From Patagioenas fasciata (taxonomy: Eukaryota; Chordata; Aves; Columbiformes; Columbidae): a DNA stretch of 64,000 nucleotides. The notes beneath the pieces were generated by a model, which saw only the letters and a list, made by a program, of their open reading frames with translations, did not search any database and was not told the origin of the DNA. Positions 25,145 to 38,690 of the stretch are shown in pieces. A program made the translations under genes and the position numbers. Position 1 is the stretch's first letter, and each line of letters starts with the position of its first letter. Where the stretch lies: assembly GCF_037038585.1 (NCBI RefSeq), contig NC_092520.1, forward strand, positions 149,295,104-149,359,103, written 5' to 3'.

Positions 25145-28013
25145 GAACAGCACCTGGCTGCACATGATGCCCTTGGAGGCATGAGGGTCAGCACTTGGCT
25201 CTCAGCAACTCAGAGGTCAAAAATCTGCTGGGCACAGGAATGGAAACCTAGGTCCTACTAAGAAAGCAAGAGGCAAGACCTTTTAAAGATTGCTGACTTT
25301 AAGGTACAAAAGAAGAGAGCCAGGTGCTGGATGGTGTCTGTATAATCTGACTCTGGTGGGGGGGATGTTAATAAGGACAAGTGTGACCTGCAAACGAGAC
25401 GATAGACTGGCCTCATAAAGATGTTGGCCACCACCCTCCTCAAACTGGGAAGGTAATTTTCCTTTTCTCCTCTTTTACCTGTTTTCTGCCTCAATTTTTT
25501 GTTGTTTTCCTATTTAAAAAAAAAAAAAACTTACTTTTTTTTTTTTTAATCCTGCTTGTTTGTTGTTTTGTTTTTTTCCATCTACACATTTTCTATCTTT
25601 TTGTTTTCTTCTTTTTAATTTTCTTTGTCCTTTCCTCAGGTGTAGGATGACATCCAGCCATGCAAAAAAGAACTCCTACAGAGAAGTCAGATTTAAAGCT
25701 ATCATAGAGGATTTTCTTTCTCATACTGGGCACTACACTCAAATAGTTGTTTTTAAATATGACCCCTCTTTCTCTCTGAGGAGCTGTAACATGAAAAGAT
25801 GCTTGAACAAACCAGCACCCACCTGAGCACCACTAACCTTGGCTTATCTCCCCACATCATACTTATTTTTTAATGAAAACCTGCTGGCTGCTTCAAAAGA
25901 TATAGTCTAAACAAGCACAGAACAGCTCCTTAGAGAGATGATCTCTCCAGTTTTACACACACAAATTTATTACTGCATCATACTTCTAAGAAAAGAGTGT
26001 TTCCTTATGCTTTTCTCTTCTGCAAAGCACTCTTCCCACAGATTTTTTTTAAACTTCCATTAAAAAAAAATCTATGAAACTTAAGTAACAGAATGAAATT
26101 ATCCTGATTTATTCATGTTAAGGGGCATATTTAAACTACATGGAAGCTGCTGTTGGTGTGAACACTTAAGGAGAGTACAGAAAGACAGATGAAACAACAA
26201 CAACAAAAAAAGTGAGTGGAGAGGTGCGTTTTAAAGACCTGGGAAACACCATCCCATGAAGACACCAGCTCAGTCAGCTGAGGATTCTCACATTGTCTCT
26301 GCTTTGACTGGATGACAGGCTTTTCCTTAAGACTGGCTGCTCTCGAGGTAGGTTTTGGGGATCCACACACACTCACAGTGTTCTTGTAGCATCATCCTCC
26401 ACACGTGTTAATGCACTGCAACCTCTAAGGATGCTTTTGAGTTTCTTCTGCTCCTCCACCCCAACGGGAGAAATCAGAGTCCCAAAAGGAACTCTTGGGT
26501 TTTATGGGCTGTCAGGCTGACCTGGTGGTAGGTAAGGTGCTTAGATGGAAAGTCAGCATTGAATCTTTTCTCACCTTTAAACCAGTTCACCTCTGCATCA
26601 TCTCAAGATGCAGACAGCTTTATGCCTAGCCAGGAAAAAGAATGGTGGATATCAAGTATCTGCACTTTTAAAAGTTATCAGCCATTTCCCCTAATTTATT
26701 GAATTAAATTGCTGATGGAGGAAGAAAACAGGATTTACCTGCATACATGTAAAGACTATTTCTGTTACTAACTTTTTCAGACCTCTGAAGATTTGTCTTT
26801 CTTCCCTCTCTCTCTTTCCTTTATCTGAAATCTGCCTTATTTCTCTCTGCATTGGCTTTGGTGTTTAGACTCTCTTGTTCATCTTTCATTACAAGAATGT
26901 TTTTTTCCCTCACCTGCTGGTTATTTCTTTTAACTTTCCCTACTGCAGAGAAGAAAGTGGCTTTCATTTAGAAAGGAAATCCAGCACTGAGACATCCAGG
27001 AGCTCCTAATCATTAGGACAACAACCCAGGTTTTTAGGTTTTTCTCCCACTTCATCTAAAGACTTGCACCCTCCAAAAGAGTTCTGCTGCTGTATGGGAA
27101 TGCAGCTCACCCAAATGTCATACATCATCATGCCCCACCACCAACAGTCCATAGGTGAGTTAGATACCGCGTTAGTGTATGTCTACTACCTTGTACTCTG
27201 AGTGCTATAAATATGAAAGATAATAGTTGAGACAGATTATGTTTTGGAAGTGCTGCCTTGAGTGTGAATTAGTCTTCAATAATGTTTTTGTTGTGTTTTT
27301 TAGGGAAAAACATGACTTTTCTTGTTAACACAAAAATCTGCCCACTTTGTGGGAGCATGGGACACCCACAGCCCCTTCTCTAATGATACCTGCAGAAGGA
27401 GGAACGGGCCCTGGCAGTGAATAACTGAGGAGCCTCTCTGCAACACAGTGATGGTTGCACATGCAGGAGACATCTCCTGGGAAAGCTCGTGGCTCCGCAG
27501 TATCACCATAGGGCACCAGAGTATGACAGGGCAGGCTGAGGATGGCTCCTGCCTTTCAGTGTAAGTTACTCTTCTATCTAGCACCATTTGTGTGTATTCA
27601 CCACTCTTTCTCTTGCTCTGTTCCCCGACAGGCCAGGTGCCCTCTCCTCTCTCCTGGGACTCGCTCTTTTTTGCTGTACTGCAGGTGAACCATATCGCTT
27701 TGGGCATGAAGGGGCAGTAGGTGGGTCCTGCCACCAATCCTACTCAGTCACAAGGCAAAGGCACCTGTATACTGAGAGAGATCCAGTCTGCTACAATAGC
27801 TGAGCGCAGAGGGTAGTCAGCAACCTGATGAGAGGTGACTGCAATCAAAACCTTAATTAAGGATGTGCAGCAGTAAAGGACATTGTTCTTTCACTGTTTG
27901 CTTTCTGCAGAGTAAGTGCCAGCCACCAAAAAGCTGTATGTAGCTCTTGTTTGGTGCAATGCAAAGGCAGGGTAGGAATAAGTGTGTTTTGGCTATATTA
28001 CTATACAACATAT
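25145..28013. other. Intergenic sequence
   Basis: Contains an A-run next to a T-run near 25516-25547 and other low-complexity tracts. ORFs on both strands reach 145 codons (minus, 27300-27737) but show no family motif, no splice-site context and no codon pattern that sets them apart. I see no supported gene. Confidence 0.4.
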
Positions 28014-28287
28014 AGGACCTGAGGGAATGGCAGGAAGACGTGCCAGAGGAGGTTTAGGCTGGACATGAGGAAAAGGTTCTTCACCCAGAGGGTGGTGGAG
28101 CACTGGAACAGGCTCCCCAGGGAGGTGTCACGGCCCCAAGCCTGACAGTGTTCAAGAAGAGACTGGACAAGCCCTCAGACACAGGGTGTGAACTGTGGGG
28201 TTGTCCTGTGCAGGGACAGGAATTGGACTTGATGATCGTTAGGGGTCCCTTCCAACTCAGGACATTCTGTGATTCTATGGTTCTAAC
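28014..28287 (+). mobile_element. CR1 LINE 3' end fragment
   Basis: Starts within GAGGGAATGGCAGGAAGACG and runs through AGGTTCTTCACCCAGAGGGT, CTGGAACAGGCTCCCCAGGG and GGGTTGTCCTGTGCAGGGAC to CATTCTGTGATTCTATGGTT. It is nearly collinear with the last 260 bases of the copy at 2.9-3.15 kb and in the same orientation, so both come from one subfamily. Confidence 0.92.
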
Positions 28288-31200
28288 AGTGCTTTACATG
28301 GCACTGCATGTGCTACCTGGGTAAAGAGCTGCTGTTAGTGCTGAAAGAGCACCTGGGGATGGGCTTATCATATTGGGTGTGAATGCAGACACAGGATGCT
28401 TGAAACATAAAGCTGAGCTCCAGAGTTGTTTGGTATCTCCGTGCAGACATAACTATTGTGAACTAAATTGTGGATGGTTACATGGTGCCTTGGCCAGGAT
28501 CTTCGAAGAGCTGAATGTCTATGTGTTTCTCTGCTTAAGACCAGCATTAATATGGTGCAGACTCTAATTTAGATTCTAGGAACGGATTTCAGGAATCTAT
28601 CTTTGCACAGCCAGGATGGCTATTGGAGGAAAAAAGTGAAATTGATTTTGGTTTAAAAGGGCTGTAAAGGAAGATACGAGTAAATATGGAGAAATATAAT
28701 CTAAAATTGATTAGAAAGGAGCCATTACCCAGCAGGCAGTAAAGCACTGAAGACAGGCCATTGAATAACCATGAAAAGAAAATGACAATGCTCTGGTATA
28801 TACACATAAGAATCACAACACTGCACTCCTGCAATGGTATTTTTTGCTTTGGTCCATATGTCACTCTTTCGTAGTTTAAGGTTATAAGACTAGACTTACA
28901 CCCTATAACTTGGAAAGAACTCTGGATTGGGATTGGTAACAATCAGAAGGATTTATACCAAAGTTCACCCTAGAAAGGCAGGAGTGAGGAAGCATTCTGG
29001 GAGCTGAGTGCAATCAGGATTTGTGTGAGACATTACATCAGAGATACCAAACCGAAGGAAAAATTTGGATTTCATACTTGATGCTGGTGTGGAAAAAGAA
29101 AATCTAGCTGTAAACTTGCAATATCTGGAACATGAAACTGTGGCAGTGGTTTTAATTACATAGATGAGACTTCCTGAATATATCAGTTTGGAGATTGTAG
29201 AGAGATTCCCAATGAGTGGCCATATCACAGACATCAAGTTACTGTACAAATTTTGACTACATTTTTACAACCGTACAGTGGACTTGGAACTTTTAGTGAT
29301 GTGTTCTGGGCATTCCTACTTCTAGTTCTCTGTTCAGCCCAGATTTGATACTGTATGTAGGGCATATCTAACATGTTAATGAGAAAATAAAATTATTCAT
29401 TCCACTTTGTCCTTGGGAATTTATAGAGGTTGTATTACCAAATATACCTGTGAACTCCTTAGACATATGGATTAGTTCCAAGACTGAAATAATTAATGTC
29501 TCACCAAGCTATATATGAGACTTAATTTAATATTTTAAGAGTAAGAACCTAACTGCTACTTTAACCATTCAACTTAATAAGAGTTCAGGTTTGGAATATC
29601 ACGTGTAATCTTAAATATCATTCACAGAATTCTTGGTGGGAAGTGCTTTTAGTGTAGTCCTCATAACAACCAGGACAATAGGTTTAATCTCACACCCATT
29701 TGTAATAATATGTATATTTCAAATAATTGCATTAATGTCAGCTGTTACATACGAGACCTGCAATGCCCTATAGAATGACTGGTTTGAGATAAAGCTCAGC
29801 ATTAGTCTGGACCCTGGCTGGTCAGACAGTGACCCAAGAGGCAGGACCTACTGTCTGACAGTCACGGTTTTTCACAAGGCCCTTAGACCTGCCTGTGACA
29901 CTGTGGTGTGACTCCTTAGGTGTTGTAAGTGGTCCACATGAGAGTATGTAAGACATATAAACCTGTGAAACCTATCTTAAGAAAAGTGCATTCTCCCTCT
30001 GCACAAGTCAAGGACTGAACTTCTCATTGGTGATGTCCATAGCATCTACGCTGCTGCTTTATAAAAGTGTCCCACAGGTACCCACCATGTGTCTTACTCC
30101 CTTGTAACAACTGAGCAACCAGTATCAGAATGTGCAATTATAAACCTATATTCATAGCTGTTGTTTGTCTCAAAAAAGCAATCTGGCTCACAGTTGGATC
30201 CAGCCTTTGCATCTTCTCTGTTCTGTACGTTCCCATGTTGGTTTTCTTCAGTCCATGGAGATACAGTAAGTCTGTGAGGGGATCAGCTTTTCCCTATATA
30301 ACGTGCAGCAGGGGGATCTGACTGAAGGAAAGGATGGCATTACAAGCAGCTGGTGGGGTGGGATGGAGAAGCAGTGCTTTTGTCTTTTGGGGTTCTTTTT
30401 TCTTTTGAGACCTTCAGTTTTCCTTTGGTCCGCTGTGTCTGAAATCCTGTGATTTTACACATGAATCTCTGTCTTTAGAAAGGGGAAAATTATGTTTTTA
30501 TCTAACGTATATGCATACAGAGAGGCTGAGAAGGGAGTTTTGAAGTGCCTTAATTTCCTGCTGGTGCTGGGGATGAGGAGACTAAAATGTATGTAGAGGC
30601 ACGGCCTCTTTCAGAGGACCAGTGAGAGCAGGTCTAAGCAAGCTAGGTACAGATATATATGCTTGTCTTATGCTCTTTGTTATATATTTAGTTTATTATA
30701 GCTGCTGGAGACAAAGAGGCAACATAAGGTTTGAAAACATGACTTATATAAGACAAAGGAACCCAGTAATACAGTGTACATAAATACAAGAAAAGGGAAT
30801 TGCTTGCTCTTAGAAATATGGAATAAATTTGCAGACGCACAGTAAAATATGAGAGATTATAAAAAGGCATTAGGGCTGTCACTGTAAAGGACTCAGGGAA
30901 TTACACAGCAAGCTCACATTACCAATTCAAACTGGAGTTTGCTGTAAAGAATGGCCTGGTCTTTAGAGGTAACAGAATAGCAGTGCAAAGTGCATTGAAA
31001 TCCGATATTCTGTGGAGAATTCAGCAGGCTCATATGGGTATAGAAAAATGTAAATGGAAAGCATAAGCCATCTACATGTAGCAGTTTCATAAAAACTCAG
31101 AGATAAAGAAAATTGCAAAAAATGAGCTATTTTTCAAAAATATCAACCTAGAAAAGAATAGAACTCATGCTGATAGATCAGGACACATTACAGCCATGGT

Positions 31201-33600
31201 TTGAAGTAAGTGTAGATATATTTATACTTCGCTTTTCTGGCAGAGACTACATGGCAGTGTTGGATCATTATTTGCATTCCCCTGTGGTTGTGCTATAGGG
31301 AACGTATCATTAGAGCATCTCATAATGCCCATCATATCTGCATTTGCCCAGCAGAGGACCACACAAGGAGGCTGAGCAGCGGTTCGAAGAAAAGAATTTT
31401 CAACTATTTTCAAGTGCTGACAGAGGAGATTCCACCGTGTAACATCTAGTCCCAGATATCCTGCATTGAAAGGTCTACTGAAAAATTGAATTAAGACACT
31501 TGACATTTCTTTAAAAAGCTACCAGATCCAAAAGAGATTCTTCTGCTGCTAAGCTTGAGAGACTGCCTTTAAAATATTTTAAGAGGCGGCTGAGAACTAA
31601 ACTTACTGGTACAAGACTAATCTGGGTGCTTATAAATATGGGTGAAGGTATGCAAGAGCCATACTATTTCATGGGGAACAAGGATAACAAAGTGCAAGTA
31701 GATGCAGAATGCATACGGAAACAAGATTTTGAAGACTCACAGAGCTCTGCCTGCCAAGGAGATTGCTTCTTTCTCCTTCAGAGAACACATGCCTGAAGGA
31801 CATGCTTTTGGGAGATAAGAAGAATATGGAGATGAAGCCTGGGGAAGCGCCGTCTGAAAAGACTTTACTGAGATCAGGCAGAGATCAGGAGGAGCTCCTG
31901 AAAGACGTTTTGCATGCTGTTAGAGCAGCTACTGCCGTTCTATTTTTTATTCTTTGTAAGAACCATAGTAGGAAAAAAAAAAAAAAGGGAAGACGGAGGT
32001 ATAATATATGCTATTATTAAGAAGATCAGTGATAACTGTCCTGAGAAGATCAGACTTGAGAGAAACTGGGGCAGAGAAGCCCATTCTGGTACCTATACTT
32101 GCCTACTGCACTATACACTTGTGTTAATTTTCCCTGCCATAAACCCTACTTAAGGTCTGCTTCCTAAGGAACACAAAAACCACAGAAACAGCGTTTTGGA
32201 CTTGTATGGCTGGATGGTTTGTTTGTTGTTGTTTATTCTAAGCTGTGGTTCAAGGGTTTAAAGAGCAGCTAAAAGTAACTTTGCAAGTGTTTTGCCTGTA
32301 TCTTTCAGCACACGCTAATGTCACTAATACATCTCTAACCATGGTGTGTTCTTCACTTGGCACAACCACTGTCTCACCAGAGCTCCTGCCCTACCAACAG
32401 CTCCCAGGGGTCTCTCCCAGCAGATGGGTTACTGACCATAAGCCACATTTCTCCAGCTGGAGCTTCTCCATGCTCCTGAGCTCACATGCACTCATGAACA
32501 AATGCCCCAGACCTTTAGCAGCCACCAGTTTAGGATATCTGGCTACCCTCTGCTGCTCCTGCTGTTTGCTGTATGGAAAGCCCCCACCACATTGATCTCC
32601 CCTGCCCTGAAGAGGGTGGTGTTTGCTTAGCAAACCCTTCAACCAACCCAAACCACACACCACCTCCGGCCATCACCTGTGTCACCCCCTTTCCTTCCCT
32701 GGCCTTTCCCACCTCCAGGACTCCCAGCTCTCCGCCTGTGCAGTTCAAAGGACTGACCCAGCTGTCCTGGGAAGACGAGGCACTGCTGGGGGTGCCGGAG
32801 CAAGCAGACATGGTGGGTAGGCAGGATCTGGAAGGAGCAGGTAAGAGCTGAGTTGGGTTCTGTACAGCGCAAGTGTGTCATCTTGGTAAAATAAAAGGAC
32901 CAATGTTTAGGATTCTGTGGCAGGGCATTACAGTACAAAAATCTTAGTAAACAGTCTGCTTACTGTAACGCTGGGAATACATTTAAATTTAGTCTGATTT
33001 TACTGCCTTGTCTTTGGGTGTGACTGAATGATGGCTTTGTTTGTAGCACTTTTTTTCATGTTCCAGTAAAGCTGCTCATGTAATGTTCAGGCAAGAAAGG
33101 GTGAGTCTTTCTGGACTGGGGGCAGAAGGAATTTGATGGGGATTCTAATTGTCAGAAAACTGCTAAGTCTTTACGGAACCTGGTGAGACTTCAGCAGCAT
33201 CTCTGATCTTATTTCATTTTGGAGAACCTCTACAGAGAAAAGAAACTATGTCCATTTGTACCAGACTGTGTATTTAAAGGAAATACACTCAATACACCTC
33301 TTTTTGACAGTGCTGAGAGACTAGCTCCATGGTCATTGTGTTATATTGGAGCAACATGGGGATAAACGGTTTTTGCCATGTTAGATGTGAAACTCCAGCA
33401 GAGTGCGCAACTCCCTCTTCTGTCTTGCAGTTTCTCTTCCTCAGCTTTGGAGTGGTTATGTTGCAATGCTGAGGCACCCATTGCACCTCCTTTTGGGGCC
33501 TTGGGAACTCTGCCCTGCATGCTTGTCTGTTGTTCGTAAGCTTTTTTAGGACAGTTGTACCTCACAGATGTGAATATTAAAAAAAAAAAAAGTCTCTTTT
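28288..33600. other. Intergenic sequence with one orphan splice-flanked ORF
   Basis: Mostly AT-rich, without recognised genes. Two minus-strand ORFs at 28589-28942 and 28965-29249 are adjacent but show no known domain. A short inverted repeat lies at about 29820-29866 (GTCAGACAGT and its complement). The only coding-like block is the candidate exon at 32718-32841. Confidence 0.35.
32718..32841 (+). other. Orphan candidate coding exon
   Basis: The acceptor CTTTCCCACCTCCAG and donor GAGCAG|GTAAGA bound an open frame ending QLSWEDEALLGVPEQADMV and DLEGAG. Base composition is GC-richer than the surroundings and the peptide looks soluble. I do not recognise the family and found no partner exon. 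It could be an isolated exon of a transcript running rightwards, or chance. Confidence 0.25.
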
Positions 33601-34430
33601 CACAGAATCACAGAATCACAGAATGTCAGGGATTGGGAGGGACCTCAAAAGATCATCTAGTCCAATCCCCTTGCTGGAGCAGGAACACCTAGATGAAGCT
33701 ACACAGCAATGTGTCCAGGTGGGTTTTGAATGTCTCCAGAGAAGGAGACTCCACAACCCCCCTGGGCAGCCTGTTCCAGTGCTCTGTCACCCTCACTGAG
33801 AAAAGGTTTCCTCTCATATTTAAGTGGAACCTCCTGTGTTCCCATTTGTACCCATTACCCCTTGTCCTATCATTGGTTGTCACTGAGAAGAGCCTGGCTC
33901 CATCCTTGTGACACTCACTCATTACATATTTATAAACATTAATGAGGTCACCCATCAGTCTCATCCAAGTTCAAGAGACCCAGCTCCCTCAGTCTTTCTT
34001 CATAAGGGAGATGCTCCACTCCTTCCATCATCTTTGTTGCCCTGCGCTGGACTCTCTCCAGCAGTTCCCTGTCCTTCTTGAACTGAGGGGCCCAGAACTG
34101 GACACAATATTCCAGATGTGGTCTCACCAGGGCAGAGTAGAGGGGAAGGAGAACCTCTCTCGACCTACTAACCACCCCCCTTCTAATACACCCCAGAATA
34201 CTGTTGGCCTTCCTGGCCACAAGGGCACAGTGCTGGCTCATGGTCATCCTGCTGTTCACCAGGACTGCCAGGTCCTTTTCCCCTACACTGCTCTCTAACA
34301 GGTCATTCCCCAGCTTCTATTGGAAGCTGCGGTGGTTCCTGCCCAGATGTAAGACTCTACTCTTTTCCCTCTTCCCTGTTGCTCTAACGCTTCTAATGTC
34401 CTTCTGCAAAGCCCTTAGGAGACTTACAGC
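33601..34430 (-). mobile_element. CR1 LINE fragment, antisense, longest copy
   Basis: The plus strand starts with repeats of CACAGAATCA, the complement of the CR1 tail, and continues GACCTCAAAAGATCATCTAG. Minus-strand ORFs (33689-33964 and 33948-34259) carry CR1 reverse transcriptase C-terminal phrases: [35 protein letters not shown] and [14 protein letters not shown]. The two ORFs overlap in different frames, so at least one frameshift has occurred. About 830 bases are recognisable before divergence. Confidence 0.93.
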
Positions 34431-37400
34431 ATGTAACTCTGCATCTCATATCCCTCATACCTCCTACCACTCACTGACCACCACTAGAGACAACATGCCT
34501 GACTAGCTGGACCTTTGTGTTTGAGACGTGGACTCACGCCTTCTCACCCTTATCTTAAAATTAAAGGAGACAAAAATAATTTTGCAGGTTACAGTTATAA
34601 CTGAATAAAAATCACGAGTCTTCGGGTTTACTGCTTTCTTTTCAACAGGCTGCCTTTCAGCCCCATTTTCTCCCACTTATGTGACTTCAGACCCAGGTAT
34701 GTGGGTGTTCTCCAGGAGGAACTGCTGCCTCGTTGGCTGCTGACACCGGTACCATCAGGGATCCATGGTCACACAGCAGCAGAACATAAATGTCTCATAG
34801 GCAAGACAGAGCTTTACTTGTGAAAGTAGTGAGACTCCTCAGGTACACCAATGGAAGTTAGGAAAGACAAGCTTTTTTATTTTAAGGCTATGGAAAAATA
34901 AATCTGATTTCCTCCCAGTCCTCAAAGCATTGCTGTGGGAGCAGAGTAAGGTCTGCGGGAGACTTTTTACTGTGTACTTCAGAATATTTTAATGCTTTGT
35001 TTTCTTTGAAAGTTATCTGCAAGCGAACTAGTTTCTTGTTGCTCCTTCCACACATCTCTTGCTTTTCTGAAAATCTCTGAAGTAACATACATGTAATTAC
35101 AAAGTCAGATCTCGTTTGCTCTGAGAGGCTGTGCCTAATGGGCAAACAAGTAATTAAGATTTCCAGCCAGCTGTAGACAATTTGAGCCACAAAACTGTCT
35201 GTTTCAGAGGGAGCCGGAATAATTGGCCCAACTTCAGTTTGCTTTGAAAAACTTAAACTGTTGTTTCAGAATATTGGAGAAAAAAAATAAATTGAACTCA
35301 CTGAATTGAGAATTGTTGTTTCTGGTTTCACGTTTGAGATTTCAGTGTTATTTAAGGTATTCCTTTCTAATATATAGTGGGCTGGGCCTTTTCACCTCTT
35401 AATTAACCAAGAAGATTTTTTAAGGACTTGAGTCCTTAACTGAAGGAATATACTCTTAAGATGCGTGAGACTGCCAAAAACCATAACCATCTAAGAAAGT
35501 GGAAAATAGTAACCCTATTATCACTGAGATTAAAAAGAAAATGAGGGTGAGGACTTGTGAAACTGTGAAATACAATCTGAAGAGGCTGATCTGAACATTT
35601 TTGTACAGTCACAAAGATAAAAAGTAAGCCTTGTTAACCTTTCTCATGTATACCAGTTTTCTTTACATTTAAATTTGAATGTGTAATGTTTCTTCCTTTT
35701 TCTCTTTTCTCTTTTTTTTTTTCCCATTACTATATAATGTAATGTAGTTGCTGTTATTGTTAATCTTCAGGCAGACAGAACATCAGAAGGTTGATGTATG
35801 ATATACTTTTATCTAGAATGAATAGCCCTTGCCCTCAGTTTCAAAGAAAATATTGTAAGACTTAATTTGTGATAAAGGTAGCAGGAATGAGAGGTAATGT
35901 GGCTCAGAAAAGCCATTTTCTGTTGTCTGATGGCAAACTCTACTTTTTTTGGCCACAGGTGTCTCACAGTGCAGAGGAAGGAGTTAGAGAAAACAGAGGT
36001 AATTAAGCCCCTACAAAAGCTTAATGTTCCATAAATGGCAGTGAAAAAAAGTGCAATGGTAGCTGTTCTTCAAACCCCAGCGAAGAAAATCTCTGCCTGG
36101 TAGAACCAGCTGTTATCTGTGCAGGGCATGCAACAGCAGAAGATTGATACAGCTGTCATTAAACCCGCTCTGTTGGGCTGCACTCTGATGGGACCTGTGG
36201 TTATGTGACCTCAGTGGGACTGCTGTCAGAAATGGGTTGAAAAGATGTGGAGGCATCCTCTGCCCAAAGAGGTGGCAACATTTATTTATTATGGTGTGAA
36301 TTCAGCGGGTCTCACATACGTCTGCAGACAGCAGCATCTGTGGGGAAAGAGGTGGGTTTTCATGGGGCTGCTGAGTGGGATGACTCGTATTTTCACAATT
36401 ACTGCTTTCACGTATGCCTGCAGTGTCGTCCATGTCGCATGGGTAACATCTGTCGAAGGGACTCACTATGCTGGGCTGCTGAAGATACAGCTGCCAAAAA
36501 ATAGTGCACCTGATTTACTATGAAACCAGGTTTACAGGGCACACAAGGGCAACAGGTGAACAGTAAGAGACAGGACCTTCAGGTCCTTATTTTGAGTTTA
36601 GAAATGGAGGTTTCTGAGTGGTGCTTAGACTATTCAGGGACATCTAACTAATGGTACTGGTACTATTTTGAAAAATTCAGCGACAGTTCTACTTAAGACG
36701 CAGGACGGTCAGGTACAGCATCCTCACATGCTAGCGAAAGGCAAAAACATAGACAGGGTGGAAGATCACAGCACAAGCCATAGGTGAATAAATGAGCTTA
36801 GGCTCATAAATCACATGACAAGCTCTGATAATACCAATGCTCCTGCTGTGGAACACTGATTACCACAAATTAATAAGTGACAATTTAGCTCTGTCATAAC
36901 TTGCTTTTGATAAAAATTGTTGTTGAAACAGGTTTTCCCCATGTTCCTTCGAGTTTGTTCTCTGAGCTGTGCTGCATGTGGCCTTTTGCAGCACTCTCTA
37001 GAATAAAAGGCAGAGGAGATCTCGCTCTGCCTAGCCATCAGAAATGCCTCCCCTTCTCTCCTTTTCCCCTCACTATGCTCTGGTAGCAGGACTTTTTGTA
37101 CAACTGCTTTGGTTTTCTCTACCTGCAAGGAGAGTGTCTTTTTCAAAAGAAAGGTGGAGGAAGCTGGGGCAGGGCTCATGAGAAAGAACGTGCAATCTGT
37201 GCAAAGTTCTTACCTCTGCAAAGGGAAAGCTGCAAAGTCTCGATTTGCTCAGGCTCTGTGTCTAATAGCTTTGGAGTTAGCAAATGCTTTGCTCAGGCCA
37301 GAGTTTGTATTTGGGAGTAACATTGCTCTCCATCTTTGGAAAAGCTGCTATCCACAGGCAGCAAGGGAAGACAGTCGGGTTCTTGGTGTTAAGGTGGAGG

Positions 37401-37900
37401 TGAGAATCCTCTTCAGTGTTGCTGCAGGCAATTAAAAATAAGGAAATGGCCCAGTAGTTACCAAGTCCCTGAATCATTAAGTTAATTTTCTTGAAATCAC
37501 CTATGGGGCATGACATTGTTCATCTCTGCTTATGTGATCAGTGCTTTTCTACCTTACAAGATCAGGAGACTTCTCCAGGAGTGGGCAAACCATCCCTGGG
37601 CCACTGAGAAGTCAGTAGCCCCCTGAAAAATCATAAACTTCTTCAGCTGCATGTGTGGAGGGCTGGATAAAGACTTTCCTACCATTCTTCTTAAAAGCCC
37701 ATAGAAAATAGTTCAGTCATTTCTAGAAACTCATGGCCACATACATCAGCCCCTTACTTATTGCCATATCTCAAAGGGAACAGCCATTCCTGCATTCCTC
37801 GGGGGAAAAAATACCTGGCTAAATGCCTGTGCATCAGTAGCACTTGCAAGATGTACAGTAACAGGTAGATTTTGCCTGGAGTGTGTCCCATCCCAACAGA
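34431..37900. other. Intergenic sequence
   Basis: No exon with a recognisable product. ORFs at 36245-36523 (plus) and 36811-37179 (minus) have no domain I know and no convincing splice context. A pyrimidine-rich tract lies near 35695-35725. Confidence 0.4.
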
Positions 37901-38690
37901 TGGGAAGAGGGGTAAGTTAACTCTGAATATGACATGCACCCTGACTCAACAGAAGAGATCAGGTGTGAATTAACTCCGGGTAGTTCTGTGTGGAAAAGTG
38001 AAGTGAATGACAGACAATCACTCTGGGGGTTCAATTATGAATTTACTAAAAGCACACGGTGGAATACAAATTACAGTGATCAGTGACTTGGCAAAAGTAT
38101 GTTATAATAACACAAAAATTATCAATGGCAAAAGCCCTTCTAAAAAACAGTGGATTGACAACAATTAGTAACTATAATGCACAACTTGACAAGATTTTAG
38201 CAGGAGAACTTACAATGATATTACTTTTATACGTTCAGGAGAAAGTAAAAGAGAGAGAGACAAGGAAAGCTAAGATGTCAGAGAGAGTAAGATATCACCG
38301 CTTCACAGGTCCCGCGATGGCCTCTGGAGGGGGGGACGCATTGAGGATTTACATGCCACCACCTCATAGCATTTGTGAGGTCGTTTTATAACCCAGTTCA
38401 TTTATATGTGAGATAGGAGAGGGCGGTTCATCTCCTCCCTCTGTTCACTCTTCATGCTAATTAGGAAGAGTCTTCTGGAAATGGGTCTGGGGTCTTCAGA
38501 CTAGGGGAATGTTCACAGTACTGACCAGAAGTGAGTTGTTTTGCCCTTCAGGGCTGCTGGTTTGTGGTTTCTTCTGGTAGCTGTTTGTCCATCTTTATCA
38601 TCCCAATTAGGCCATGAGGCCTTTCACAGCAACACTGTTAATTGACTTTATCTTCTGCCTCCATGGCCATCTATCTTTTTGGCTCAAAGT
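37900..38690 (-). mobile_element. Possible solo LTR, antisense (tentative)
   Basis: The block differs in texture from its surroundings: an AT-rich stretch with a TTCAATTATGAATTTACTAA phrase, a purine run of GAGA units near 38247-38290, and then a GC-richer, pyrimidine-rich segment. In antisense, an AGTAAATTCATAAT phrase could be a polyadenylation region of an LTR. I could not identify matched TG...CA ends or a target-site duplication, so this is a guess at an avian endogenous-retrovirus LTR. Confidence 0.25.

Noticed and set aside
27300-27737. 145-codon minus-strand ORF
   Set aside because: No recognisable domain, and overlaps a shorter ORF in another frame; a chance open frame is the simplest reading.
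28589-29249. Pair of adjacent minus-strand ORFs (117 and 94 codons)
   Set aside because: Different frames, AT-driven hydrophobic composition, no motif, no splice or promoter context.
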